This document shows, in pieces, positions 45,574 through 54,694 of a stretch of 64,000 nt of DNA. The notes below the pieces were generated by a model that saw only the letters and a list, made by a program, of their open reading frames with translations, made no database searches and was not told the DNA's origin. The first letter of the stretch is position 1; each line of letters begins with the position of its first letter. The stretch comes from Ignavibacteriales bacterium UBA1304 (GTDB taxonomy: Bacteria; Bacteroidota; Ignavibacteria; Ignavibacteriales; Ignavibacteriaceae). Location of the stretch: assembly GCA_002307295.1 (NCBI GenBank), contig DBTY01000052.1, positions 1-64,000 of the forward strand, in the 5' to 3' direction. The position numbers were made by a program, and so were the translations under genes.

Positions 45574-45601
45574 GCAGTATGGCTTATATTAGCCATACTG
45601 C
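45574..45601 (-). terminator. Hairpin downstream of rubrerythrin
   Basis: GCAGTATGGCT (45574-45584) pairs with AGCCATACTGC (45591-45601) with a 6-base loop, 28 bases after the rubrerythrin stop on the minus strand. It is followed by TAAATTTAT, a weak T-tract. Confidence 0.6.
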
Positions 45602-45628
45602 GCTATTAAATAGAGCGGTTAAATTTAA

Positions 45629-46132
45629 TTAAAATTCAACATATTTATCTTTTGGGGCTCCGCAGACAGGGCATTTATCCGGGGCTGAGCCAATGTGAGT
45701 ATCGCCGCAAATAGGGCAGACGTAAACTTTTGCAGAAGGGATGTCTTTTTTCTCTTTTACGCTTTCTTTTGCGTCGTTATACATTTTCTCGTGAGTCTTT
45801 TCCGCTTCATATGCGCCGTGCATTGATCTTACGGCTCCTTTTTCTCCCTGCAATTCAGCTACAGCCATAAAAGCGGGATACATTTCTTCAACTTCGTAGT
45901 TTTCTCCGCCGGCTGCTGCCGCAAGGTTATCTACTGTGTCTTTTATCAGCTCAAGGACTCTAAAGTGGTTTGTTGCGTGAACTTTTTCCGCAAAGGCAAT
46001 AGCTCTAAAAAGTTTTGCAACTTCCGGATATCCTTCCCGGTCAGCCTTATCGGCATAGATTGAATATTTCATGTGAGCCTGGCTTTCGCCTGCAAAAGCG
46101 GCTTCCAGATTTGCTTTGGTCATTAATTTCAT
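45629..46132 (-). CDS. Rubrerythrin
   Basis: 167 residues. The ferritin-like di-iron four-helix domain (about 1-125) carries E-x-x-H type ligands, including GESQAHMKY near residue 15 and EKVHATNHF near 49. The C-terminal rubredoxin domain has CPICGDTHIGSAPDKCPVCG (about 139-158), the two CxxC pairs for one iron. Rubrerythrins reduce hydrogen peroxide in anaerobes and microaerophiles, consistent with the inferred lifestyle. A strong AAAGGAG site precedes ATG 46132. Monocistronic. Confidence 0.95.
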   Translation of the reverse strand: MKLMTKANLEAAFAGESQAHMKYSIYADKADREGYPEVAKLFRAIAFAEKVHATNHFRVLELIKDTVDNLAAAAGGENYEVEEMYPAFMAVAELQGEKGAVRSMHGAYEAEKTHEKMYNDAKESVKEKKDIPSAKVYVCPICGDTHIGSAPDKCPVCGAPKDKYVEF

Positions 46133-46283
46133 TTATAACTCCTTTTGAAAATTTTTAGTTAGATCTTTTCATAACGCACATATAGCCATAAAACTGACAT
46201 AATTTAACTTATGAAAATTTTAAATACAACTATATTAAATTATAATTTTTATTGCATTGGGATCATATTTATATAATTATTTC

Positions 46284-47816
46284 TTATTCGAAATTTTTAT
46301 TCCTTAGTCTTAAACTGTCAAAACTTATCTTCATATTATGGCCGATAAATAAGGCTAAATTGTTCTCATATGGAAGCGCATATTTTGAAACTGCCAAACC
46401 TGCAGAATCAACTTGCTCAAATAAGCGTTCATAGGATTTTTTCGTGTTGCCCATTACAATTACCGTAGCGAGCGGTTTCACGTCAGCGCACCATATCCAA
46501 TAGTTATTATGAAACGAAATAGCAGGCGGGAGTTCATATTTCGAGGCAAAATACTCAACGGCTCCTGCTTCGCCATAGTTATTACAAAAAACGACGCATT
46601 TCTTTTGTTCATCGGAGGGAAGGCTTTTGTATACTTTTGATACCTCCGCAGCCAATTCTTCCCATCCGTGCATATCTGCATAAAACTGTGGGAGCTCCGA
46701 AACCTTTTTCCCTTCAACAGACGACGGTTTCTGACCGACAATTTCCTGGTACCTGATAAATGACTCTACAGGGAGTACGGGCAGAGCAAGCGGAATTAAA
46801 AAGATTCCGGTAATCCAGATAAGAACTATAATAAGATAATTAAAGCTTTTCCATGTAATATTCTTAGCCTGGCTTTCAAGAAATACGCCTCCTCCGGCAA
46901 ACAGGGCTGAATATGCAACTGCCAGATACTCCGACTTACTTTTCCCATTAAGGAGAAGTATAAGGAAAGTAACAGTGAAAATAATTCCAAGGTAGCGGAA
47001 TTTCTTCCCATAAGGAGTAAATAGAAAGAAGTAAAGACCCGCAATCCAAACAGGAAGAGCGGCAGGGCCGTTTAATAATATTTGTCCCTTAATAAAATCA
47101 ATCCGCGTAATTCCGGAATACTTATGAGCGATGGCATTATGCATAAATTCAAGAATGGCAAAATTGTTGTTCAGATTCCATATTATATATGGAAGGAAAA
47201 TTAAAAAACTTATTCCGGTCATAATAAGGAAATCCCGGGTAAATAGTTTTTCCCGTTTTTCTGAAAGAACCAGAGCCGCTACAAATCCGGCGATAAACCA
47301 AAGCATGCTTATTTTATTTAATGTTCCAAGTCCAAGAATAACTCCCATTATTATCCAATCGCTTTTTTTATCCTCTTCAAATATTTTTATTGCAAAATAA
47401 TATGCCGCGGACCAAAAAAGGATATCGATGCTGTTCATTGAATAAATTGTATTCATCCCAAGCAGAATAGGGGCAAATGTTACTGAAGTAAGAGAAATTA
47501 CAAGAGCCGTTATTCCGCCGCCCATCCGTTTAGTAATCAGTCCCGTAATGAATACTGTAAACGCCGAAAAAACGGCGGGGAAAAGGCGTAAAGCAAATAC
47601 CGAATCGCCAATTGCTAATCTGCCCAAAGCAAGCAGCCAGATAGAAAATGGAGGCTGATCTACATAACCTGCCGATAAATGTTTACTGCAGGCTATATAA
47701 TACATTTCATCCCTGAAAATGCCATAATTGCAGAAAAGATCAGAATAAATATGGATTAAAAACACAAGAGCGGGGAACCCCCAAAGAAGAACTCTCTCTT
47801 TTTTGTTAAAATTCAT
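46284..47816 (-). CDS. Integral membrane glycosyltransferase, GT39/ArnT-like
   Basis: 510 residues from ATG 47816 (the longer TTG frame has no support). About 11-12 membrane helices. The first periplasmic loop has YGIFRDEMYYIACSKHLSAGYVD with the conserved acidic pair after R-D-E, and DQPPFSIW, the pattern of GT39 (protein mannosyltransferase and ArnT-like) enzymes that use polyprenyl-phosphate sugars. The C-terminal approximately 130 residues are soluble and probably periplasmic. It may add sugars to lipids or proteins outside the cytoplasm. It is separated from the glycan operon by rubrerythrin, so functional linkage is uncertain. Confidence 0.85.
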   Translation of the reverse strand: MNFNKKERVLLWGFPALVFLIHIYSDLFCNYGIFRDEMYYIACSKHLSAGYVDQPPFSIWLLALGRLAIGDSVFALRLFPAVFSAFTVFITGLITKRMGGGITALVISLTSVTFAPILLGMNTIYSMNSIDILFWSAAYYFAIKIFEEDKKSDWIIMGVILGLGTLNKISMLWFIAGFVAALVLSEKREKLFTRDFLIMTGISFLIFLPYIIWNLNNNFAILEFMHNAIAHKYSGITRIDFIKGQILLNGPAALPVWIAGLYFFLFTPYGKKFRYLGIIFTVTFLILLLNGKSKSEYLAVAYSALFAGGGVFLESQAKNITWKSFNYLIIVLIWITGIFLIPLALPVLPVESFIRYQEIVGQKPSSVEGKKVSELPQFYADMHGWEELAAEVSKVYKSLPSDEQKKCVVFCNNYGEAGAVEYFASKYELPPAISFHNNYWIWCADVKPLATVIVMGNTKKSYERLFEQVDSAGLAVSKYALPYENNLALFIGHNMKISFDSLRLRNKNFE

Positions 47817-47948
47817 AATGAAACTTTTTTTATGTGTGATCTGATAATTTAACAAAAATTGGGTAACAATTTGTACTTTTTTACATGAAAGGAGTAAATA
47901 GTTTAAAACATATTTTGAGAATAATCAAAAATTCCGTAATTTTACGCC

Positions 47949-48021
47949 GCACTCATAGCTCAGTTGGTAGAGCATCTGACTCTTAATCAGCAGGTCGCGG
48001 GTTCGAATCCCGCTGAGTGCA
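47949..48021 (+). tRNA. tRNA-Lys (anticodon CUU)
   Basis: 73-base cloverleaf. Acceptor GCACTCA with TGAGTGC, D-arm GCTC/GAGC with AGTTGGTA loop, anticodon loop CTCTTAA (CTT), and T-arm GCGGG-TTCGAAT-CCCGC. The discriminator base is A; the terminal CCA is not encoded in full (CAAG follows). One mismatch lies at the outer anticodon stem pair. Confidence 0.95.
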
Positions 48022-48027
48022 CAAGTC

Positions 48028-48063
48028 AAAGCCTTGCAATATTATAAGTTGCAAGGCTTTTTT
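48028..48063 (+). terminator. Terminator of tRNA-Lys
   Basis: AAAGCCTTGCAA (48028-48039) pairs perfectly with TTGCAAGGCTTT (48049-48060) and is followed by further T residues. It lies 7 bases after the tRNA. Confidence 0.88.
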
Positions 48064-48852
48064 AATTTTAAATAATTCCTGTTTTTTTCTTCAATGATCT
48101 AAAAAAACTATTTGCCTCCTAAAAACCACTGCATCTTTTTGTAAAAAGATATTTTTGATTAATAAGAGCTCATTAAGTATGGCGCAAAGGGGAATAAAAA
48201 AGACGAGGTTTTAGTAAACATCCCTTTGGCGGGTCTGTGTAATTTCATCAATTCAGCTAATTGCAGAGACTCGCATATTCGCACATAGTATTTAGTGTAA
48301 GTTTTTTTGCGCTTACAGCTGACTAATTCATCAATTACGAATGTCCCCACTATTCTGATCCTGGGTTAACTCTTTGGTAAAACATAATTAATTTTGTAAA
48401 AAACTTAACGTGCGATTCTTATCGAATATTGGAGCTAATAATTTGCGAAAAAAAATAAATGATAAAGCGCCAAGTCAACCTGATTTATAAAATCGGCTTC
48501 ATGGGATTATAAAAAGAAATTGCTCGAAATGAACAATTTTTAGCTATCAAGCGCTCAAAGGGCTATCTGAATAAAAGCAAGAGCCAAACAACAACGAAGA
48601 GCAGTAAACTTTATACAATTGGAAGAAAGTTGGCTAATACGAGAGCGTAAATTTTATAATAAAATTAACTGGCATAAATAAGTAAATCTTTCTATTTTAA
48701 TTCCAGATAAAAATTTAGATTATTTTTACTGGCAGGCACAAATAATCGGGCGACTATCAGAAGAAAAAGAATTGTTTTGACAAATTAATTAGTACGTAAA
48801 CAACGGAATTGAGGCAATGAATGTATTCTGAAAAATTCAATTATTTTACGAA
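48064..48852. other. Gene-poor region between tRNA-Lys and the fucose operon
   Basis: About 790 bases with no convincing gene. A 63-codon minus-strand frame (48159-48350) has no recognisable product. On the + strand, one reading frame from about 48571 to 48780 reads as plausible protein but is broken by a TAA at 48679-48681, suggesting a decayed gene. The right end must carry the promoter of the fucose operon. The tRNA 3' end is a common insertion site, but I saw no repeat of it. Confidence 0.5.
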
Positions 48853-50355
48853 ATGAAAGGCGAATGGAAATTCATTGGTTTTGATCTTGGAGCCGAGAGC
48901 GGAAGATGTATAGTAGCAGCTCTGAAAGATCAAAAAATAAAATTAAATCAGGTTCATCGTTTTGCGACGCACACTGTTAAGCTTGCAAATGAATTGCATT
49001 GGGATGTTCTAGCAATATTTGACGAAATAATTAAAGGGCTGTCAAAGGCCAAAGATGAATTCGGAGCCGATTTCGATGGGATTGGAATTGATACCTGGGG
49101 AGTAGATTATGTATTAATCGATTCAAACGGCAGACCTCTAAGCTATCCATACCATTACCGCGATAACCGTACTGACGGTATAATGGAAGAAGCATTTAAG
49201 ATTTTATCCAAAGAATCCATTTATGCTAAAGCCGGCAATCAGGCCGCGCAGTATAATACTCTTTTTCAACTGTTAGCGGAAAAAAAGAAAAAGACGAATC
49301 TGCTAAATATTTCGGATAAATTTATGCTTATGCCTGATTACTTTAATTTTCTGCTTTCAGGTAAAAAGAGAGCTGAATTTACAATCGCTTCGACAACAAA
49401 CCTTACAAATCCAATTACAAGAGACTGGTTGTGGGAACTAATTGATACTTTTGGGATGCCAAAGACTATTTTCCCAGAAATAGTTGAACCGGGAACAAAA
49501 TTAGGAACTCTGCTTCCCTGGCTTGCTAAAGAGACTGGATTAAATACAAACATTCCGATTATTGCCGTCGCTGGACACGATACGGCGTCGGCTGTAGCTT
49601 CAATTCCTGCAATGGAAAGCCGCCGGGCATTTTTAAGCTCCGGAACATGGTCGCTAATGGGCGTTGAATTGGATAAACCGATACTTAATAAAATAGCGCT
49701 TAATTATGGTTTTACAAATGAGGGCGGTTTTAATAAAACAAACCAGCTCTTAAAAAATATAATTGGCCTTTGGCCAATTCAGGAATGCAGAAAAAGCTGG
49801 ATAGCCGAAGGCAATGAATACAGCTATGCGCAATTGGCGGATATGTCTAAGACGGCTGGATTTGTAAATGCATGGGTGGATTTAAGCGACTCAAGATTTT
49901 TGAAGCCGGGAAATATGCCGGAAAAAATCTGCGATTATCTTTTCGAGACAAATCAAATATTAAAAAAAGAAATCGGTTTTATCGTTGCGGTAATTTTAGA
50001 AAGCCTTGCTTTTACTTATCGCAAGACGCTAAAAGAAATTGAGGAATTAACTGGAGAAAAAATTGAACGGCTTCATATTGTAGGCGGCGGAATTCAGAAT
50101 GAAGCGCTAACGCAATATACCGCCGATGCAATTGGCAGAATCGTAAACGCAGGCCCAATTGAAGGCGCTGTTGCGGGCAATATTGGAGCGCAGGCTATTT
50201 CAATTGGCGCAGTTCCAGATATAAAATGCTGGCGTAACATTGTCGCCGGTTCGTTTGCTATTAAAGAATACAGCCCCATCAATACGAAGTACTATGTAGA
50301 TAATGAAGATAATTATGAAAAGATTCTAAAAATAAATATGGAGAAAAAAAAGTGA
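48853..50355 (+). CDS. fucK: FGGY-family L-fuculokinase (RhaB-like sequence)
   Basis: 500 residues, FGGY carbohydrate kinase. The ATP-binding start is FIGFDLGAESGR, closer to rhamnulokinases than to the E. coli FucK. Other features are GIGIDTWGVDY near 75, the PYHYRDNRT substrate segment near 97, VAGHDTASAV near 238, SSGTWSLMG near 262 and a GGGIQNEALTQYTADA C-terminal motif. Context decides the call: its stop overlaps the fucA start (GTGA), followed by fucI and fucP, so it should phosphorylate L-fuculose at O1. L-rhamnulose cannot be excluded as an additional substrate. Confidence 0.85.
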   Translation: MKGEWKFIGFDLGAESGRCIVAALKDQKIKLNQVHRFATHTVKLANELHWDVLAIFDEIIKGLSKAKDEFGADFDGIGIDTWGVDYVLIDSNGRPLSYPYHYRDNRTDGIMEEAFKILSKESIYAKAGNQAAQYNTLFQLLAEKKKKTNLLNISDKFMLMPDYFNFLLSGKKRAEFTIASTTNLTNPITRDWLWELIDTFGMPKTIFPEIVEPGTKLGTLLPWLAKETGLNTNIPIIAVAGHDTASAVASIPAMESRRAFLSSGTWSLMGVELDKPILNKIALNYGFTNEGGFNKTNQLLKNIIGLWPIQECRKSWIAEGNEYSYAQLADMSKTAGFVNAWVDLSDSRFLKPGNMPEKICDYLFETNQILKKEIGFIVAVILESLAFTYRKTLKEIEELTGEKIERLHIVGGGIQNEALTQYTADAIGRIVNAGPIEGAVAGNIGAQAISIGAVPDIKCWRNIVAGSFAIKEYSPINTKYYVDNEDNYEKILKINMEKKK

Positions 50356-51041
50356 AACCAAATATTCCAGCTCTTAGAAAAGAAATTGTAGAAGTAGGGA
50401 AGAGAATTTATAACAGAGGATATGTAGCTTCCAATGATGGAAATATAAGCGCGAGGATAGATAAGGATAGAATTCTTATTACTCCAACTGGCGTGAGCAA
50501 AGGCTTTATGGCTCCTGAAGATCTTTTAATTGTAGATATGAGCGGCAAGCTGTTAAGCGGAAAGAAGAAGCAGTCATCTGAATCGAATATGCATATACAG
50601 GTTTATAACGACAGACCCGACGTAACAAGCGTTTGCCATGCGCATCCGCCTTATTCAACGGGATTTGCAGTCGCCGGAATTCCGCTTGATAAAATGATTC
50701 TTCCGGAAGTTATTATTGCGCTTGGAACAGTTCCTATTGTTGAATACGGCACGACAGGCACGGATGAGCTTTATGGAATGATCTCTAAATATGTTCAGGA
50801 TTATGACGCGTTCCTGCTTGCAAACCATGGCGCTTTAACTATCGGCTCATCTGTTCTAAACGCTTATCATAAAATGGAAACTCTGGAACATGCCGCTATG
50901 ATACAATTTGTGGCTAAACAACTTGGCAAAGTAAACACTCTTAATAATAAGCAAACTAATCAGCTCATTGACCTTCGTGCAAAATTCGGAATAAGAAAAG
51001 ATATTGGACTGAAACTAACCGGAAAATTAAAACGAAAATAA
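50352..51041 (+). CDS. fucA: L-fuculose-1-phosphate aldolase
   Basis: 229 residues, class II aldolase/adducin fold, starting at GTG 50352 inside the overlap with fucK. It cleaves L-fuculose-1-phosphate to dihydroxyacetone phosphate and L-lactaldehyde. Zinc-site residues are visible: E77 (QSSESNMH), H96 and H98 (VCHAHPP) and H159 (LANHGAL); the substrate loop NDGNISAR is at 28-35. Translationally coupled to fucK and 15 bases before fucI. Confidence 0.92.
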   Translation: MKPNIPALRKEIVEVGKRIYNRGYVASNDGNISARIDKDRILITPTGVSKGFMAPEDLLIVDMSGKLLSGKKKQSSESNMHIQVYNDRPDVTSVCHAHPPYSTGFAVAGIPLDKMILPEVIIALGTVPIVEYGTTGTDELYGMISKYVQDYDAFLLANHGALTIGSSVLNAYHKMETLEHAAMIQFVAKQLGKVNTLNNKQTNQLIDLRAKFGIRKDIGLKLTGKLKRK

Positions 51042-51056
51042 AATTAAGGGAATGAT

Positions 51057-52865
51057 ATGAACAAAAATATTGAAGAACCTAATTGTATTGAAAAAAGATT
51101 GAAAGGCAGTCTGCCTAAAATTGGGATCCGCCCTGTAATTGACGGTAGAAGAAAAGGAGTAAGAGAATCTTTAGAAGCTCAAACAATGCTGATGGCAAAA
51201 AATGCCGCTGAGTTTTTAAGCGGGAATCTTCGTCATCCAAATGGAATGAGCGTGGAATGTATTATTGCCGATACTTGTATTGGCGGAGTTGCAGAAGCCG
51301 CTGAATGCGAGGAAAAATTTGCTCGGCAAAATGTCGGCTTATCGCTTACTGTTACGCCATGCTGGTGTTACGGAACAGAAGTGATGGATTCCAACCCGCT
51401 TATCCCCAAAGCAGTGTGGGGATTTAACGGAACTGAAAGGCCGGGCGCAGTGTATCTTGCCGCGGCTCTTGCCGGATATTCGCAGACTGGCTTGCCTGCT
51501 TTTAGCATTTATGGAAAGGATGTTCAGGATAAGGACGATAATACGATTCCCGAAGACGTTAAAGAAAAACTTTTGCTTTTTGCTAAAGCTGGTTTAGCTG
51601 TAGCAGAAATGAGAAACAAATCCTATCTTTCAATTGGTTCGGTAGCTATGGGCATTGCGGGTTCTGTTGTGGATCCTAATTTCTTTCGCGATTATCTTGG
51701 CATGCGAAACGAATCAGTCGATATGTGCGAATTGGTAAGACGAATTGATGAAAAAATATATGACGAAGAAGAATATCAAAAAGCGCTAAAATGGACTAAA
51801 GAAAATTGCAAAGAAGGGGAAGACATAAATAAAAACAAATCGTCCGACGAAAGAAAACAATATGAATGGGAAACCGTAGTTAAGATGACGATTATTGCCC
51901 GCGATCTGATGATAGGCAATCCTGCGCTTACGAAGCTCGGTTTTGAAGAAGAAGCGCAGGGACATAACGCCATTGCGGCTGGCTTTCAGGGGCAACGCCA
52001 GTGGACGGATCATTTTCCAAACGGTGATTTTCTTGAAGCGCTTTTAAACTCATCATTTGACTGGAATGGAATACGCCAGCCGTTTGTTGTAGCCACGGAA
52101 AACGACAGCTTAAACGGCGCCGCTATGCTGTTTGGCCATTTAGTATCGGACACTGCTCAAATCTTTTCCGACGTTAGAACTTACTGGAGTCCAGCGGCGG
52201 TAAAGCGGGTAACAGGAAAGACGCTAAAAGGCAAAGCCTCAGAGGGAATTATCCATCTTATAAATTCCGGTTCAACAACATTAGACGGAACCGGCAAACA
52301 AAAAGTAAATGGCAAGCCTGCAATGAAACCATTCTGGGAAGTTAACAAAAACGAAGTTGACGCATGTTTGAAGGCTACTGAATGGCGCGCAGCGGAAAAA
52401 GAATATTTTAGAGGAGGCGGATTTAGCTCTCAGTTTTTAACTGAAGGGGATATGCCGGTTACAATGAGCCGCGTAAATTTAATCAAAGGAATAGGCCCGG
52501 TACTACAAATTGCCGAAGGCTATACTGTAAGCTTGCCTGAAGATGTTGATTCAATATTGCAAAAAAGAACAAACCCCACATGGCCTACAACATGGTTTGC
52601 TCCTACTCTTACGGGCAAAGGCGCATTCAAAGACGTTTATTCGGTTATGGCTAACTGGGGAGCTAACCATGGAGCTATTAGCTATGGACACATTGGCGAT
52701 AAGCTGATAACATTAGCTTCGATGCTTCGTATTCCTGTTAATATGCACAACGTACCCGAAGAAAAGATTTACAGACCAAGCGCATGGAGCGCATTTGGCA
52801 CAAACGATTTAGAAGGCTCCGATTACCGCGCTTGTAAAAATTTCGGTCCGCTATATAGCAGATGA
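51057..52865 (+). CDS. fucI: L-fucose isomerase
   Basis: 602 residues, the expected size for FucI. It converts L-fucose to L-fuculose with a divalent metal. Matching features include the opening PKIGIRPVIDGRRKGVRESL, a CIIADTCIGGVAEAA segment, CWCYGTEVMD near 102, YSQTGLPAF near 140, EAQGHNAIAAGFQGQRQWTDHFPNGDF near 300-326 and ENDSLNGAAMLFGHL near 344. Third gene of the fucose operon. Confidence 0.95.
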   Translation: MNKNIEEPNCIEKRLKGSLPKIGIRPVIDGRRKGVRESLEAQTMLMAKNAAEFLSGNLRHPNGMSVECIIADTCIGGVAEAAECEEKFARQNVGLSLTVTPCWCYGTEVMDSNPLIPKAVWGFNGTERPGAVYLAAALAGYSQTGLPAFSIYGKDVQDKDDNTIPEDVKEKLLLFAKAGLAVAEMRNKSYLSIGSVAMGIAGSVVDPNFFRDYLGMRNESVDMCELVRRIDEKIYDEEEYQKALKWTKENCKEGEDINKNKSSDERKQYEWETVVKMTIIARDLMIGNPALTKLGFEEEAQGHNAIAAGFQGQRQWTDHFPNGDFLEALLNSSFDWNGIRQPFVVATENDSLNGAAMLFGHLVSDTAQIFSDVRTYWSPAAVKRVTGKTLKGKASEGIIHLINSGSTTLDGTGKQKVNGKPAMKPFWEVNKNEVDACLKATEWRAAEKEYFRGGGFSSQFLTEGDMPVTMSRVNLIKGIGPVLQIAEGYTVSLPEDVDSILQKRTNPTWPTTWFAPTLTGKGAFKDVYSVMANWGANHGAISYGHIGDKLITLASMLRIPVNMHNVPEEKIYRPSAWSAFGTNDLEGSDYRACKNFGPLYSR

Positions 52866-52918
52866 GTTCCGGAATGAATTGAACGAAGCCAGAATGCTAT
52901 ACAGTTTTGAAAGCGGCA

Positions 52919-52941
52919 AGGGCTGGATTTAATTCAGCCCT
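52919..52941 (+). terminator. Hairpin between fucI and fucP
   Basis: AGGGCTG (52919-52925) pairs with CAGCCCT (52935-52941), 9-base loop, followed by ACGTTTTAT. It may terminate or attenuate transcription before fucP, which lies 270 bases downstream and probably also has its own promoter. Confidence 0.5.
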
Positions 52942-53134
52942 ACGTTTTATAATGTCAAATATAATTATTGACAAAAATAAAAAACTTTTAATCGAAAATT
53001 ATCCGGCACAAACGGCGAGGCAATACAATTTGCATTTCGGAGGAAAGAGAAAAAAATATTAACAAGCAGCTGCAAATAAAAGTTGGAAGAAATATTCAAT
53101 TGTAGTTAATAAGAAAATATCTGAGGGACATAGA

Positions 53135-54472
53135 ATGAATTTTTCTAAAATGTTCAAAACAGACGATGGTAAAAACCTATTTTTTACATTCGCGCTTGTA
53201 AGTACGTTATTTTTGCTATGGGGCGTTTGCAATGGAATGATTGACGTAATGGACAAACATTTCCAGGATCTTTTACATTTATCAAAATCTCAATCAGCGT
53301 GGGTGCAGTTTTCACATTACTTAGGTTATTTGCTGATGGCTCTGCCAGCAAGCTGGCTTGCCCGTAAGCTTGGTTACAAAGGGGGGATTATAGCGGGTCT
53401 GTTATTAGTATCTGTCGGGGGCTTTTGGTTTATTCCCGCTACAAGTATCGCTTCCTTCTGGGCATTCCTTCTAGGCGTTTGTTTAATAGCAATGGGATTG
53501 ACAGTATTAGAGACTGTAGCTAATCCATATACTACAGTCCTCGGTTCTAAACAATATGCTGCGTCAAGGATTAATTTAGCGCAGTCGTTTAACGGGGCGG
53601 GATGGATTCTCGGGCCGATTATCGGCGGCGTGTTTTTCTATTCTTCCGACGGAGCGGAAGCAGCGCAGAAGAGCCTTTACATTCCTTATCTGGTTGTGGC
53701 AATAATTGTTCTTGTGATGGCTGTAGTTTTTTATTTCGCCAAAGTTCCGGATCTAAACACGGAAGATGAATATCATTTGAACGAAGCAGAAGAAATTGAC
53801 GGCAAATCCTCTATCTGGAAGCGTCCGCATTTTGCTGGAGCAGTTCTTGCGCAATTTGTATACGTTGCCGCTCAGGCTGGAATTTTTAGTTTCTTTATAA
53901 ATTATATGATAGAGGAAGTCCCACCGGTTTCCGGAGCAATAGCTAATAGCTGGTTGTTTTTGGGGAAGACGGCTTTGCGCAACGGCATTTTTTTTGTAAA
54001 TGAAAAAGGCGCGACATTTCTTCTTGGAACAATTGGATTTCCGCTCTTCTTAATTGGGCGCGCAACCGGAGCGGTTATTATGCGAAAGTTGAAAGCTCAC
54101 CGGGCTCTTGGCGCGTACGCATTGGTCAATGTATTTCTTTGCGGAATTGTAGTTCTTAAACTTGGCTGGCTGTCGGTCGCCGCTGTTTTTCTTAGTTTTT
54201 TATTTATGTCCATAATGTTCCCAACAATATTTGCGCTTGGTATTTACGGCCTTGGCGTACAGGCTAAGAAGGCTTCTGGTTTTATTGTTATGGCTATTAT
54301 GGGCGGCGCTGTTATGCCTAAGCTTATGGGCTATATCGGCGATGTTTATAATATGTCTGCTGGTTTTATTATGCCTCTTTTCTGTTTTATGATCGTAGCC
54401 GCTTACGGGTATTTATGGCCGAAGTTAAGTAAAACTGACGGACTTACTGAATTGAAGGTTGAAGAGCATTAA
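53135..54472 (+). CDS. fucP: L-fucose:proton symporter (FucP family MFS)
   Basis: 445 residues, 12 predicted membrane helices. It imports L-fucose with protons. FucP-like features: GVCNGMIDVMDKHFQ near 31-45 with the conserved Asp, SHYLGYLLMALPASWLARKLGYKGGI near 65, and ETVANPYTTVLG near 129 with the Glu that in E. coli FucP takes part in proton coupling. It has an additional loop around 200-215 and the long central loop usual for the family. Separated from fucI by 270 bases with a hairpin. Confidence 0.92.
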   Translation: MNFSKMFKTDDGKNLFFTFALVSTLFLLWGVCNGMIDVMDKHFQDLLHLSKSQSAWVQFSHYLGYLLMALPASWLARKLGYKGGIIAGLLLVSVGGFWFIPATSIASFWAFLLGVCLIAMGLTVLETVANPYTTVLGSKQYAASRINLAQSFNGAGWILGPIIGGVFFYSSDGAEAAQKSLYIPYLVVAIIVLVMAVVFYFAKVPDLNTEDEYHLNEAEEIDGKSSIWKRPHFAGAVLAQFVYVAAQAGIFSFFINYMIEEVPPVSGAIANSWLFLGKTALRNGIFFVNEKGATFLLGTIGFPLFLIGRATGAVIMRKLKAHRALGAYALVNVFLCGIVVLKLGWLSVAAVFLSFLFMSIMFPTIFALGIYGLGVQAKKASGFIVMAIMGGAVMPKLMGYIGDVYNMSAGFIMPLFCFMIVAAYGYLWPKLSKTDGLTELKVEEH

Positions 54473-54502
54473 TTATAGATTTGTGTGTTATATATCCTGA
54501 TG

Positions 54503-54536
54503 CGCTAAAGCTCGCACTACTGATTGAGCTTTAGCG
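54503..54536. terminator. Hairpin at the meeting point of convergent fucose genes
   Basis: CGCTAAAGCTC (54503-54513) pairs with GAGCTTTAGCG (54526-54536), 12-base loop. It lies 31 bases after fucP and downstream of the - strand fucosidase set. The stop codon of the gene remnant at 54531 falls inside it. Confidence 0.65.
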
Positions 54537-54680
54537 TGTAGAGGGGACTTTTTGTTTGTCTAAAGAACGAATTTCTTTTCCTGCCGCTTTAATCGAAACT
54601 ATTAGATCTGCCTCGCCAGTTTTATTAAAATAAGCTGCTCCATAATTATACAGGTCGTCGGCAAGCGCCTTTGTCCATTT
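54531..54680 (-). pseudogene. C-terminal remnant of an unidentified gene
   Basis: Between the GH95 stop and the hairpin, a minus-strand frame runs from just after a TAG (54681-54683) to a TAA (54531-54533), about 49 codons with no start codon in the correct place. It reads as an ordinary protein end (WTKALADDLYNYGAAY, later GEADLIVSIKAAGKEIRSL), with low-complexity bias absent. It is not in frame with GH95. I do not recognise the family. The likeliest reading is the tail of a deleted gene. Confidence 0.4.
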
Positions 54681-54694
54681 CTAGCCTAATGTTT

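Noticed and set aside
47949..48063. tRNA-Lys as an attachment site for an integrated element
   Set aside because: No direct repeat of the tRNA 3' end and no integrase was found within the window.
48159..48350. 63-codon minus-strand open frame in the gene-poor region
   Set aside because: No recognisable family, no clear ribosome binding site, and it lies in a region of broken frames. Treated as chance or decay.
48340..48360. TGTCCCCAC-type sequence that resembles some insertion-sequence ends
   Set aside because: Only one copy was seen; there is no matching inverted end, no target-site duplication and no transposase nearby.
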